In this document: piece by piece, positions 51,493 to 58,505 of the stretch
Layout: each line of letters begins with the position of its first letter
Numbering within the stretch: position 1 is the first letter of the stretch
Assembly (NCBI RefSeq): GCF_003001815.1
Contig: NZ_PVMZ01000012.1
Span: 1-64,000 of the forward strand
DNA from: Actinoplanes italicus
Lineage (GTDB): Bacteria; Actinomycetota; Actinomycetes; Mycobacteriales; Micromonosporaceae
Direction of reading: 5' to 3'
DNA length: 64,000 bases
The notes under the pieces: generated by a model
Told to the model about the DNA's origin: nothing
What the model saw: the letters and a program-made list of their open reading frames with translations, nothing else
Databases searched by the model: none
Position numbers and translations under genes: made by a program

Positions 51493-53084
51493 GTACCGAG
51501 TCGTCATCCATCTCACCGGACGTCTGCGAGAACGCCACCGCTCCGTTCCCTGCTGCCGGCGGCGGGCGGGCCGGAGCGGCTGATGCGTGCTGTGGAGGTT
51601 CCGGTTCGGCCGGAGCTTGCGGTCTGGCGGCGCTGCGTCGCAACAGCACCGGCCCACGCCCCACCGTCACCGTCGCCGAGGAGACCGAGATCCCGCCGAC
51701 CCCGACCGCGCGCGGGGCCGCAGACAGCCCGACGACCGGCGCCGTGACCGGGGTTGCCGCCGGCTCGGCGGCGGGTGCCGTGACCGGGGTTGCCGCCGGC
51801 TCGGCGGCGGGTGCCGTGACCGGGGTTGCCGCCGGCTCGGCGGCGGGTGCCGTGACCGGGGTTGCCGCCGGCTCGGCGGCGGGTGCCGTGACCGGCACTG
51901 CCGTCGGCACTACCACGGATGCCGTGAGCGATCCCGCCGTCGGCTCGGCTGTTGGCGCGGGGGTCGTCGGCTCGACGGCTGGCGGCGGAGCCGGTGGTGC
52001 GATCGGCAAGGCGGCTGGGTCCGCGGCGCGTGGCGCCGTCGCTGCTCTGGCCGGCGGGAACGGCCGGGTCGAATGGCTGCTGGCGGATTCGGTCTGGTGG
52101 GGTGGCCGGCTGCGGAAGGGCGTGGCTCTCCGGGTGGCGCCCGACGGTGTGGTCAAGCCTGTGCCGGCCGAGTTGGCACCCGGTGGCGAGGACACCCGGC
52201 GGTTCCCGGGGACGCTGCTGCCCGGTCTGGTCGACGCACATGTGCATTCGGCGCTGGTCGACCTCGGTACGGTTCGGGCCGGTGGCATCGCTGAGGTGTG
52301 GGACCTCGGCGGCGTGCCGTCGACGGTCGCCGAATTCGCCGGGCGGGCGGTGCGGGCGGATTCGGGTCTGCCACGTGTTCGGTATGCCGGTCCGTTTTTG
52401 ACCGCTCCTGGCGGCTACCCGAGTGACCGCCCATGGGCGCCGGCCGGCAGCTGGCGGGAGATCGGCGGAGAGGCCGACGCTCGTGCCGCGGTCGACGAGG
52501 CCGGGGCTGCCGGGGCCCGTCTGATCAAGGTCACCGCGCACGCGGGTGGTCCGCGACTGCCGCTGCCGGTGCTGAAAGCCGTGGTCAAGGCGGCGCATGC
52601 GGCGGACCTGCCCGTCGTGGTGCATGCGGAGGGCCCGGGGACGGTGGCTGAGGCGTACGCCGCCGGGGCCGACGTCTTGGCTCACACGCCCTGGACCGAG
52701 CCGGTCGACGATGCGCTGCTGCGTGCCTGCGCGGAGCGCATGAGCTGGATCAGCACGCTGGACATCCACGGCTGGGGTGACCCCGATCCGGCCCGTGAGG
52801 TAGCTGTCGGGAACCTGCGGCGGTTCATCGGGCACGGGGGTACGGTCCGCTACGGAACAGACCTGGGTAACGGACCGCTGCCACTCGGCGTCAACGCCCG
52901 TGAGATCCGGCTGTTGCAGTCGGCCGGTCTGACGCCCGACGCCGTCCTCACCGCCATGACCGAAAGTGACAGCTCAACGATCTCCTGGTTGCCTGCAGGC
53001 CTGGACCTCGACGTCGAGCGCTTCCCGGATGCGCTGGCGACCGCCCGCGTGCTGGACGCCTCGGTACGACCTCGTCAGATCTGA
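51489..53084 (+). CDS. Amidohydrolase-superfamily protein with repetitive N-terminal extension
   Basis: Residues about 190-531 form an amidohydrolase of the imidazolonepropionase/HutI-like type: LLPGLVDAHVHSALVD carries the HxH metal pair, then LIKVTAHAGG, VVVHAEGPGTV, ADVLAHTPWTEP and RYGTDLGNGPL with the late Asp. Residues about 1-190 are Gly/Ala/Ser/Thr/Val-rich and include four exact 12-residue GAVTGVAAGSAA repeats. The GTG start at 51489 overlaps the kynU stop. The operon lacks a recognised kynurenine formamidase, so this hydrolase may supply that step; this is inference. A shorter start just before the catalytic domain cannot be excluded. Confidence 0.8.
   Translation: MSTESSSISPDVCENATAPFPAAGGGRAGAADACCGGSGSAGACGLAALRRNSTGPRPTVTVAEETEIPPTPTARGAADSPTTGAVTGVAAGSAAGAVTGVAAGSAAGAVTGVAAGSAAGAVTGVAAGSAAGAVTGTAVGTTTDAVSDPAVGSAVGAGVVGSTAGGGAGGAIGKAAGSAARGAVAALAGGNGRVEWLLADSVWWGGRLRKGVALRVAPDGVVKPVPAELAPGGEDTRRFPGTLLPGLVDAHVHSALVDLGTVRAGGIAEVWDLGGVPSTVAEFAGRAVRADSGLPRVRYAGPFLTAPGGYPSDRPWAPAGSWREIGGEADARAAVDEAGAAGARLIKVTAHAGGPRLPLPVLKAVVKAAHAADLPVVVHAEGPGTVAEAYAAGADVLAHTPWTEPVDDALLRACAERMSWISTLDIHGWGDPDPAREVAVGNLRRFIGHGGTVRYGTDLGNGPLPLGVNAREIRLLQSAGLTPDAVLTAMTESDSSTISWLPAGLDLDVERFPDALATARVLDASVRPRQI
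51738..51896 (+). repeat. 36-bp coding minisatellite in the amidohydrolase gene
   Basis: Four identical 36-bp units start at 51738, 51774, 51810 and 51846, followed by a partial fifth. Each encodes GAVTGVAAGSAA, a glycine-zipper-like pattern. Perfect identity shows recent expansion. Confidence 0.9.
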
Positions 53085-53186
53085 CCTCCCGGCCGGGCAG
53101 CGCGAGAAGTGGTCGCGGAGAAGCTGACCGCAGGCGACTTGGCCGCGGGAAACTAGCCGCGGGGAGTCGGCGCAGTGACCTGCCGG

Positions 53187-53480
53187 GTCGGGCTATGTGG
53201 AGACTACGGCCGGGAGCCGAGGTCGCCACCGACGCGATCCTCGAGGTTGCCGGGTCGGGCTGTGTAGAGATTATGGCCCGGGTTGGGCTGTGTGGAGACT
53301 ACGGCCGGGAGCCGAGGTCGCCACCGACGCGATCCTCGAGGTTGCCGGGTCGGGCTGTGTAGAGATTATGGCCCGGGTTGGGCTGTGTGGAGACTGCGGC
53401 CGGGAGCCGAGGTCGCCACCGACGCGATCCTCGAGGTTGCCGGCCGGGCTGTGTAGAGATTATGGCCCGGGTTGGGCTGT
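53187..53480. repeat. Three tandem 95-bp repeats
   Basis: Copies share AGACTACGGCCGGG landmarks at 53201, 53296 and 53391 (the last with one base change and a 3-base deletion). Each unit contains two diverged 30-base subrepeats (GGGCTGTGTAGAGATTATGG and GGGCTGTGTGGAGACTACGG). The 488-base gap has no accepted gene; frames through it are by-products of the repeat. Confidence 0.9.
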
Positions 53481-53533
53481 GCCCTAGGACACAGACTCGA
53501 ACCTATTGCCGTCAGGCGGCCCACTCCATAAAG

Positions 53534-53546
53534 TTGGCACTGCCAA
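53534..53546. promoter_or_regulatory. MarR-type operator, site 1
   Basis: TTGGCACTGCCAA, a perfect palindrome around one base, lies 27 bases before the AhpD-like ATG. It is the same motif as the sites at 54147 and 55746. Confidence 0.75.
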
Positions 53547-53572
53547 ACAAGCCTAGTGATTAGGAAGTTCCG

Positions 53573-54121
53573 ATGCCTCGTCTCGCCACCGTCGACCCCG
53601 CCGCCGCTGAAGGTCAGGCCCGCACCCTGCTCGGCCGGGTCGAGCGTGCCCTCGGCGTCACGCCCAACATGATGCGGGCCATGGCGAATTCGCCCGCTGT
53701 GCTCGACGCCTACCTCCAGTTCTCCGGTGCGCTCTCCAAGGGTCTGCTGCCTGCCCGGGTGCAGGAGCAGATCGCCCTGGTCGCCGCAGTGGAGAACGAG
53801 TGCGGCTACTGCCTCGCGGCGCACACCGTGCTCGGTGCCAGGGCCGGCGTCTCCGATGACGACCTGGTCGCCGGCCGGGACGCGCGGGCCTCCGACCCCA
53901 AGGTCGAGGCGGCGCTTCGATTCGCCCGCCAGGTCATCGGCAGCAAGGGATTCGTGGCTGACGAGGACCTCGCCGCCGTGCGGGAGGCCGGTTATGGCGA
54001 CGGTGAGATCGGCGAGATCGTTGCCGCGGTCGCGCTCAACACCTTCACCAACTACTTCAACTCGGTCGGGCAGACCGCCCTTGACTTCCCGGCCGTCGAA
54101 GGCGTCGCCACGCGGGACTGA
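53573..54121 (+). CDS. AhpD-like carboxymuconolactone decarboxylase-family protein
   Basis: The 182-residue helical protein has the AhpD-type redox/proton-relay motif ENECGYCLAAHTVLG (residues about 79-93: Glu, CxxC, His). This pattern supports peroxidase-linked alkylhydroperoxidase-like activity rather than the decarboxylase reaction. A C-terminal block FTNYFNSVGQTALDFP is typical of the subfamily. AGGAAG precedes the ATG. The TTGGCAnTGCCAA palindrome overlaps its promoter region, so the MarR regulator downstream probably controls it. Confidence 0.87.
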   Translation: MPRLATVDPAAAEGQARTLLGRVERALGVTPNMMRAMANSPAVLDAYLQFSGALSKGLLPARVQEQIALVAAVENECGYCLAAHTVLGARAGVSDDDLVAGRDARASDPKVEAALRFARQVIGSKGFVADEDLAAVREAGYGDGEIGEIVAAVALNTFTNYFNSVGQTALDFPAVEGVATRD

Positions 54122-54146
54122 CCCGTCGTTTTCATGAGCTAGAAAC

Positions 54147-54159
54147 TTGGCAGTGCCAA
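54147..54159. promoter_or_regulatory. MarR-type operator, site 2
   Basis: TTGGCAGTGCCAA, a perfect palindrome around one base, lies 16 bases before the chosen GTG of the His-rich gene and 26 bases past the AhpD-like stop. Confidence 0.75.
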
Positions 54160-54174
54160 TAAATGGAGGCAGCA

Positions 54175-55176
54175 GTGACCCGCATCGTCATTCCGTCGGT
54201 CGTCGCGCTCACGGCGGTGACGGCTACCGCCACCGCGGTGTTCGCGACCGCCCGTTCCGACGCCGAGCTCGCCGCGCACACCGCGCCCGCCGCGCAACCC
54301 GCGGCGAGCACGGTGCAGACCGGGCCGGCCGTCGCGCCGGCGGCGAGCACGGCGCAGAGGGGGACGGCCGCGAGACCGGCGACGAGCACGGCGCACGACC
54401 ACAGCGGCCCTGACCGCGGTGGCCACGACCATGGTGGCCATGACCACGGCAGCCATGACCACGGCAGCCATGACCACGGCAGCCCTGACCGCGGCGGGCA
54501 CGATCACGGCGGCGGGATCGGTTCGCCGCGGGGGAACGCCGAGCCGGCCGCGTTCGACCTGGTGCGGACCTCGGTCCGGCGCCAGGGGGACCGGATCGTG
54601 TTCACCGAGCAGGTTCGTGGCCGGGCCGGTTCGGTGAAACCCGGCCGGGTCGGGCAGTTCGCCGGTAGCTCGGTGTTCAGCTACGTGTGGCCGATCTCGC
54701 TGAACACGTCCACGGCCGGCTTCAGCCGGGGCAGCGGCGTGCTCGCGCTGGCGGCCACCAGTCACCCGGACTTCGACGACACGCCGCTCGTCGACGAGAA
54801 CCGCAACGGCCGTAAGGACGACGACGGTGGCCTGTGGCACTCACACTGGGTGGTGCTCGTGCCCGACACCACCCGGCCGGACGGAGCTCTGAAGGTTCGC
54901 GACATCCTGCCGGGCGAGCGGCCCCAGCTGCCGAAGACCTGGCCGGGGGTGCCGCTCTACCTGGACAGTCCGTCGTACCCGACGAAGCTGACCGGGCAGA
55001 CCGTGCGGATCGAGGTGCCGCTGGCCGCCCTCGGGTTCCCGAAGACCTTCCAGTACGACGGTGTCACCTCCGCGCTGAAGGTCAACGCGGATCTGCACGA
55101 CCCGTTGCTGAGGGTCGAGAACGTCTTCGACGTGGCCTCCGGCGACCTTTCACTGCCGGGAACGTTCCGGCGCTGA
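54175..55176 (+). CDS. Exported His-rich metal-binding-like protein
   Basis: Not assigned to a known family. GTG at 54175 is preferred because GGAGG ends five bases upstream; the ATG at 54163 has no site. The 333-residue product has a signal peptide (IVIPSVVALTAVTATATAVF), an Ala/Thr-rich linker, and a repeated HDHGG/HDHGS/PDRGG block (residues about 77-115) able to bind Zn, Ni, Co or Cu. A folded region of about 200 residues follows. It holds an EF-hand-like acidic loop (DENRNGRKDDDGGLWHSHW) and TWPGVPLYLDSPSYPT. It sits under operator site 2, between AhpD-like and MarR genes, suggesting a metal or oxidant response. Confidence 0.7.
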   Translation: MTRIVIPSVVALTAVTATATAVFATARSDAELAAHTAPAAQPAASTVQTGPAVAPAASTAQRGTAARPATSTAHDHSGPDRGGHDHGGHDHGSHDHGSHDHGSPDRGGHDHGGGIGSPRGNAEPAAFDLVRTSVRRQGDRIVFTEQVRGRAGSVKPGRVGQFAGSSVFSYVWPISLNTSTAGFSRGSGVLALAATSHPDFDDTPLVDENRNGRKDDDGGLWHSHWVVLVPDTTRPDGALKVRDILPGERPQLPKTWPGVPLYLDSPSYPTKLTGQTVRIEVPLAALGFPKTFQYDGVTSALKVNADLHDPLLRVENVFDVASGDLSLPGTFRR

Positions 55177-55292
55177 CCCCGCCGAGTGGTGCGCCGCGTG
55201 CCGGGGCGGGGTGGAACCGGGGCGAGGTTGAGCCGGGAGCCGGGGTCGCAGCCGGGGTTGGGTCGGGGGGCGGAGCAGGGTTTCGAGGTAAG

Positions 55293-55319
55293 GCCCCGGC
55301 GCCGACAGAGTGCCGGGGC
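55293..55319. terminator. Possible terminator of the His-rich gene
   Basis: GCCCCGGC (55293-55300) and GCCGGGGC (55312-55319) form an 8-bp stem, 117 bases past the stop. No T-run follows and the distance is long. Confidence 0.4.
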
Positions 55320-55442
55320 GCCGCCAGAAGGCGACGTCCCGCTGTCGGCGCCCGGGGGGACGAGGCGATGGGCCGTGGTGTAGGGCGATGGGCGCGGCCA
55401 CGGGCCGATGGGCCGCGGGACGGGGGCGATGGCTCGGGACAA

Positions 55443-55688
55443 GGGCGTTGGCCTGAGGTGAGGGCGTTGGCCTGAGGTGAGGGCGTTGGCCTGAGGTGAG
55501 GGCGTTGGCCTGAGGTGAGGGCGTTGGCCTGAGGTGAGGGCGTTGGCCTGAGGTGAGGGCGTTGGCCTGAGGTGAGGGCGTTGGCCTGAGGTGAGGGCGT
55601 TGGCCTGAGGTGAGGGCGATGGCCCGAGGTGAAGGCGATGGCCTGAGGTGAAGGCGTTGGCCTGAGGTGAAGGCGATGGCCAAGCGCC
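55443..55688. repeat. 19-bp tandem repeat, about 13 copies
   Basis: GGGCGTTGGCCTGAGGTGA repeats every 19 bases from 55443; nine copies are essentially identical, then GCGATGGC variants continue to about 55688. Degenerate forms precede it from about 55384. The period is not a multiple of three and open frames through it are artefacts. Together with the flanks it fills the 640-base gap before marR. Confidence 0.92.
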
Positions 55689-55745
55689 GGCCCAGGGCCA
55701 GAAAGGCGACGGTCCGACAACGAGCCGGGGCGCACCGCGAATTAC

Positions 55746-55758
55746 TTGCCAGTGCCAA
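55746..55758. promoter_or_regulatory. MarR-type operator, site 3 (marR promoter)
   Basis: TTGCCAGTGCCAA differs from site 2 at one base and lies 58 bases before the marR ATG, just after the 19-bp repeat array. It suggests autoregulation. Confidence 0.65.
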
Positions 55759-55816
55759 TGAACGTACGATGAACGGGCTCTGGTTCATGAAGTCGGCGGA
55801 GGAGAGGACGGTTCGC

Positions 55817-56413
55817 ATGGCGGACGTTCCGGGAATGCCGCCGACCGGTCAGCTCCTCGTCGGCCTCGCCCGCCTCGGCCAAGCCGTGCGGATGGAGGCC
55901 TGGCGCAACGCCGGGCCGCACAACCTCTCCCCGCTGCAGGCCGACATCATCGTCCTGCTGGACGGCAGGGGTGGCCCTCTCCGGCAGGGGGAGATCGTCG
56001 CGGCCCTCGCGTCCACCCCGCCGACCGTCTCCGACGCGGTGCGGGTGCTGCGCAAGAAGGAGCTGGTGGACGCGTCCCGCGACCCCGGTGACGCCCGCGT
56101 GACGTTGCTCGGTCTCACCGCCGCGGGCCGTGAGGAGGCCGGCCGGCTGAACGTCCAGTCGGAGAAACTGACCGACGCCGTGTCGGCGCTCGCCCCCGAC
56201 GACTTCGCCGCGATGCTGCGCGGCATGACCACGCTCATGCGCGAGCTGCAGGACCGCCGGGCCATCCCGGTCTCGCAGATGTGTCTGACGTGCCGGTTCT
56301 TCGTGCCGCGCGCCCATCCCGACCCGCAGCGCCCACACCACTGCAATTTTGTGGACGCTGCGTTCGGTGATGCGGAACTACGTGTCACCTGCCCCGATCA
56401 CGAGGCGGCCTGA
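55817..56413 (+). CDS. MarR-family regulator with C-terminal Cys/His cluster
   Basis: The roughly 198-residue protein has a MarR winged helix (LSPLQADIIVLLDGRGG, LASTPPTVSDAVRVLRKKEL, DARVTLLGLTAAGREEA). A C-terminal extension carries CLTCRFF, HPDPQRPHHCNF and VTCPDH, a CxxC-His-His-Cys-Cys-His set that could bind zinc or sense oxidants. ATG at 55817 is chosen for the strong GGAGAGGA site; ATGs at 55769 and 55787 lie closer to the operator. The recurring palindrome before this gene and two upstream genes points to a small local regulon. The stop is six bases from the convergent oxidoreductase stop. Confidence 0.87.
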   Translation: MADVPGMPPTGQLLVGLARLGQAVRMEAWRNAGPHNLSPLQADIIVLLDGRGGPLRQGEIVAALASTPPTVSDAVRVLRKKELVDASRDPGDARVTLLGLTAAGREEAGRLNVQSEKLTDAVSALAPDDFAAMLRGMTTLMRELQDRRAIPVSQMCLTCRFFVPRAHPDPQRPHHCNFVDAAFGDAELRVTCPDHEAA

Positions 56414-56419
56414 CGGCTC

Positions 56420-57445
56420 TCAGAGGCTGACCGTGGTGCCGGTCGTGGCGCTGTGGCGGGCCGCGTCGAGGATCTCCATGGCCCTCACCGAGTCCCACGG
56501 GTCGACCGGCAGCGGGCCCTCGCCGAGGACCGCGGCGGCCACCGCCGGGTAGAAGCTGTCCCAGCGGCCGCGGCAGCTCTCGACCGGGGCGCCGGTGGCG
56601 CCGCGGAACAGGTGACCCCAGCGGTGCTCGGGTTCGACGCCCCAGCGGTCGCCGAGCTTGGCCGGCGACTTGCCGGCCTTGAGCAGCGTCTCCTGGTAGT
56701 CGAGCTCGGGGGAGATGTACGTACCGGCGGTGCCGGTGACCCGGAAGCGCGGGCCGGGGCCGGCCTGCCGCCACGAGCCCCACAGGTGCGACTCGACGCC
56801 GCCGGTGTGGTGCAGGGCCACGAAGAAGTCGTCGTCGAGTCCGCCGTCGGGGCCGTGGACCTCGGCGTACACCCGGTCGGCAGGACCGTGCAGCTGCAGT
56901 GCCTGGTCGATCAGGTGGGACCCGAAGTCGAGAAGGGTGCCACCACCGGCGGCGCCGGGGAGCCGCTCGGGCGCCCAGCGCTCCATCCGCGACTCGAAGC
57001 GCCGGATCGCGCCGAGCGAGCCGTTCTCCATGAGCTTCTTGATGGTGAGCAGGTCGGAGTCCCACCGGCGGTTCTGGTAGACGGTGAGCGGCACGCCCGC
57101 TTCCTCGGCGGTGGTGACGAGCTTGCGGGCGGTGTCGGCGTCGAGCGCGAACGGCTTGTCGACGACGACGGTGAGCCCGGCCTCGATGGCCTCGACGGCG
57201 AGCGCGGCGTGGGTGGCGGCGGGTGTGGAGATGGCCACCGCCCGCACCCCGTCGGCGGCCAGGGCGGCGATCGAGTCATACGTGCCGACACCCGGCAGGG
57301 ACTCGGCGACCTGCGCCCGGCGCTCCGGCGATGTGGTGACCACGCCGACGAATTCGATGTTCTCCGCTGACGCGATCAGCGGCGCGTGGAACACCCGGCC
57401 GCCGGTGCCGAAGCCGACCAGCCCGAACTTAACCCGTTCGATCAT
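56420..57445 (-). CDS. Gfo/Idh/MocA-family oxidoreductase
   Basis: The 341-residue NAD(P)-dependent enzyme has a Rossmann start (GLVGFGTGGRVFHAPLI), the STPAATHAALAVEA segment, the catalytic DKPFALD motif (EKP-type Lys) and the dimer beta-sheet domain (GGGTLLDFGSHLIDQALQL). It resembles YdgJ/scyllo-inositol dehydrogenase-like oxidoreductases acting on sugars or inositols; the substrate is not determined. It is divergent from the next methyltransferase; a GTGATG/CATCAC inverted repeat at 57504-57522 lies in its promoter region. Confidence 0.87.
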   Translation of the reverse strand: MIERVKFGLVGFGTGGRVFHAPLIASAENIEFVGVVTTSPERRAQVAESLPGVGTYDSIAALAADGVRAVAISTPAATHAALAVEAIEAGLTVVVDKPFALDADTARKLVTTAEEAGVPLTVYQNRRWDSDLLTIKKLMENGSLGAIRRFESRMERWAPERLPGAAGGGTLLDFGSHLIDQALQLHGPADRVYAEVHGPDGGLDDDFFVALHHTGGVESHLWGSWRQAGPGPRFRVTGTAGTYISPELDYQETLLKAGKSPAKLGDRWGVEPEHRWGHLFRGATGAPVESCRGRWDSFYPAVAAAVLGEGPLPVDPWDSVRAMEILDAARHSATTGTTVSL

Positions 57446-57650
57446 GTCCGGAAGTTTTACACATCGGTTGCCGGCCTGTTGCCACTGATTTCCCTGGTGA
57501 TCTGTGATGCGCAAGACATCACGGAGCGTACGGCTTGATTTTGCGGCCGCAACGTGTGCGGATCGCGCACATTCGCCGCTTGATCTAGCGAAAGAGCAGG
57601 TGGAGCTGCTGTCGGATGGATGACGGCGACGGCCGATCGGACGCTGTGCG

Positions 57651-58490
57651 ATGAACAATTGCGGGATGGAACCCGCGCAGAAGGACCGGACGCCCTTTTC
57701 CGACATCGACGCCCTCTCGGGCCAGATGTCAGAAATCGTGCTCGACGCCCTGACCGAGATGGGCCGGCATCCGGAGATCCAGCGGGTACGCCAGGTGGCC
57801 TTCGAGACGCTTCGCCCGGCCGCCGGGCAGCGGCTGCTCGACGCCGGCTCCGGCAGTGGAGAGGTGGCCCGCATGCTGGCAGCCCGGGTCGGCGGGACCG
57901 GTGAGGTGCTGGCCGTCGATCACTCGTCGGCGGTGACCGCGGCCGCGATCAGCCGGCACGACGGCAGCAACGTGCGTTACTCGACCGGAGACGTCGCCGC
58001 CCTCGGCATGCCGGACGAGCACGTCGACGGGGTGTGGTGCGAGCGGGTCCTGCAGCATGTCGACGACGCCGACCGGACGATCGGTGAGCTGGTCCGGGTG
58101 ACCCGCTCCGGCGGGCGGATCTGCCTCATCGACACCGACTGGGGTTCGCTCGCCTTCGACGGCATGCCGGCCGGTCTCGGTGCCGTGGTGATGGCCCACG
58201 TCAGCGGGCACTTCACCCCGAAGCAGCACGACATGGGCCGTACCCTGCGCCGCCGGCTGGTCGCGGCCGGTCTGCGTGACGTGACCGCGACCCCGGTGAC
58301 ATGCCTGTTCGCCAGCCCGGCCTCGGCCGCCGTGGTGCTGCCGATGGTCAACCCGCGGGTCCCGGTGGAGGCCTGGGCGACCCCGCCCGGCCTGCGCGAC
58401 GAGTGGCTCGCCTGTGTCGACGCGGCCGGGCAGAGCGGCACCTTCCTGGCGGTCCTCACCATCTGGGTGGTGGCGGGGACCAAGGGATGA
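57651..58490 (+). CDS. Class I SAM-dependent methyltransferase
   Basis: The 279-residue protein has motif I LLDAGSGSGEVARMLAARVG, then GEVLAVDHSSAV, motif II/III DEHVDGVWCERVLQHVDDAD and RVTRSGGRICLIDTDWGSL, as in UbiE/COQ5-like small-molecule methyltransferases. ATG at 57651 or an in-frame ATG at 57666 could start it; neither has a strong site. It is single, convergent with the GH130 gene (15-base gap). The acceptor is unknown. Confidence 0.83.
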   Translation: MNNCGMEPAQKDRTPFSDIDALSGQMSEIVLDALTEMGRHPEIQRVRQVAFETLRPAAGQRLLDAGSGSGEVARMLAARVGGTGEVLAVDHSSAVTAAAISRHDGSNVRYSTGDVAALGMPDEHVDGVWCERVLQHVDDADRTIGELVRVTRSGGRICLIDTDWGSLAFDGMPAGLGAVVMAHVSGHFTPKQHDMGRTLRRRLVAAGLRDVTATPVTCLFASPASAAVVLPMVNPRVPVEAWATPPGLRDEWLACVDAAGQSGTFLAVLTIWVVAGTKG

Positions 58491-58505
58491 GGGGTTGGTG
58501 ACGGG

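Noticed and set aside
53197..53487. Open frame through the 95-bp repeat
   Set aside because: Its reading is a by-product of the tandem repeat; the frame shifts from copy to copy and no start site or family is seen.
54163..54174. ATG at 54163 as the start of the His-rich gene
   Set aside because: The GGAGG lies inside this start's first codons and is well placed for the GTG at 54175.
55082..55735. Minus-strand frame through the 19-bp repeat
   Set aside because: The Pro/Ser/His-rich 19-residue repeat is forced by a 19-base period; there is no ribosome site and no homology to a protein family.
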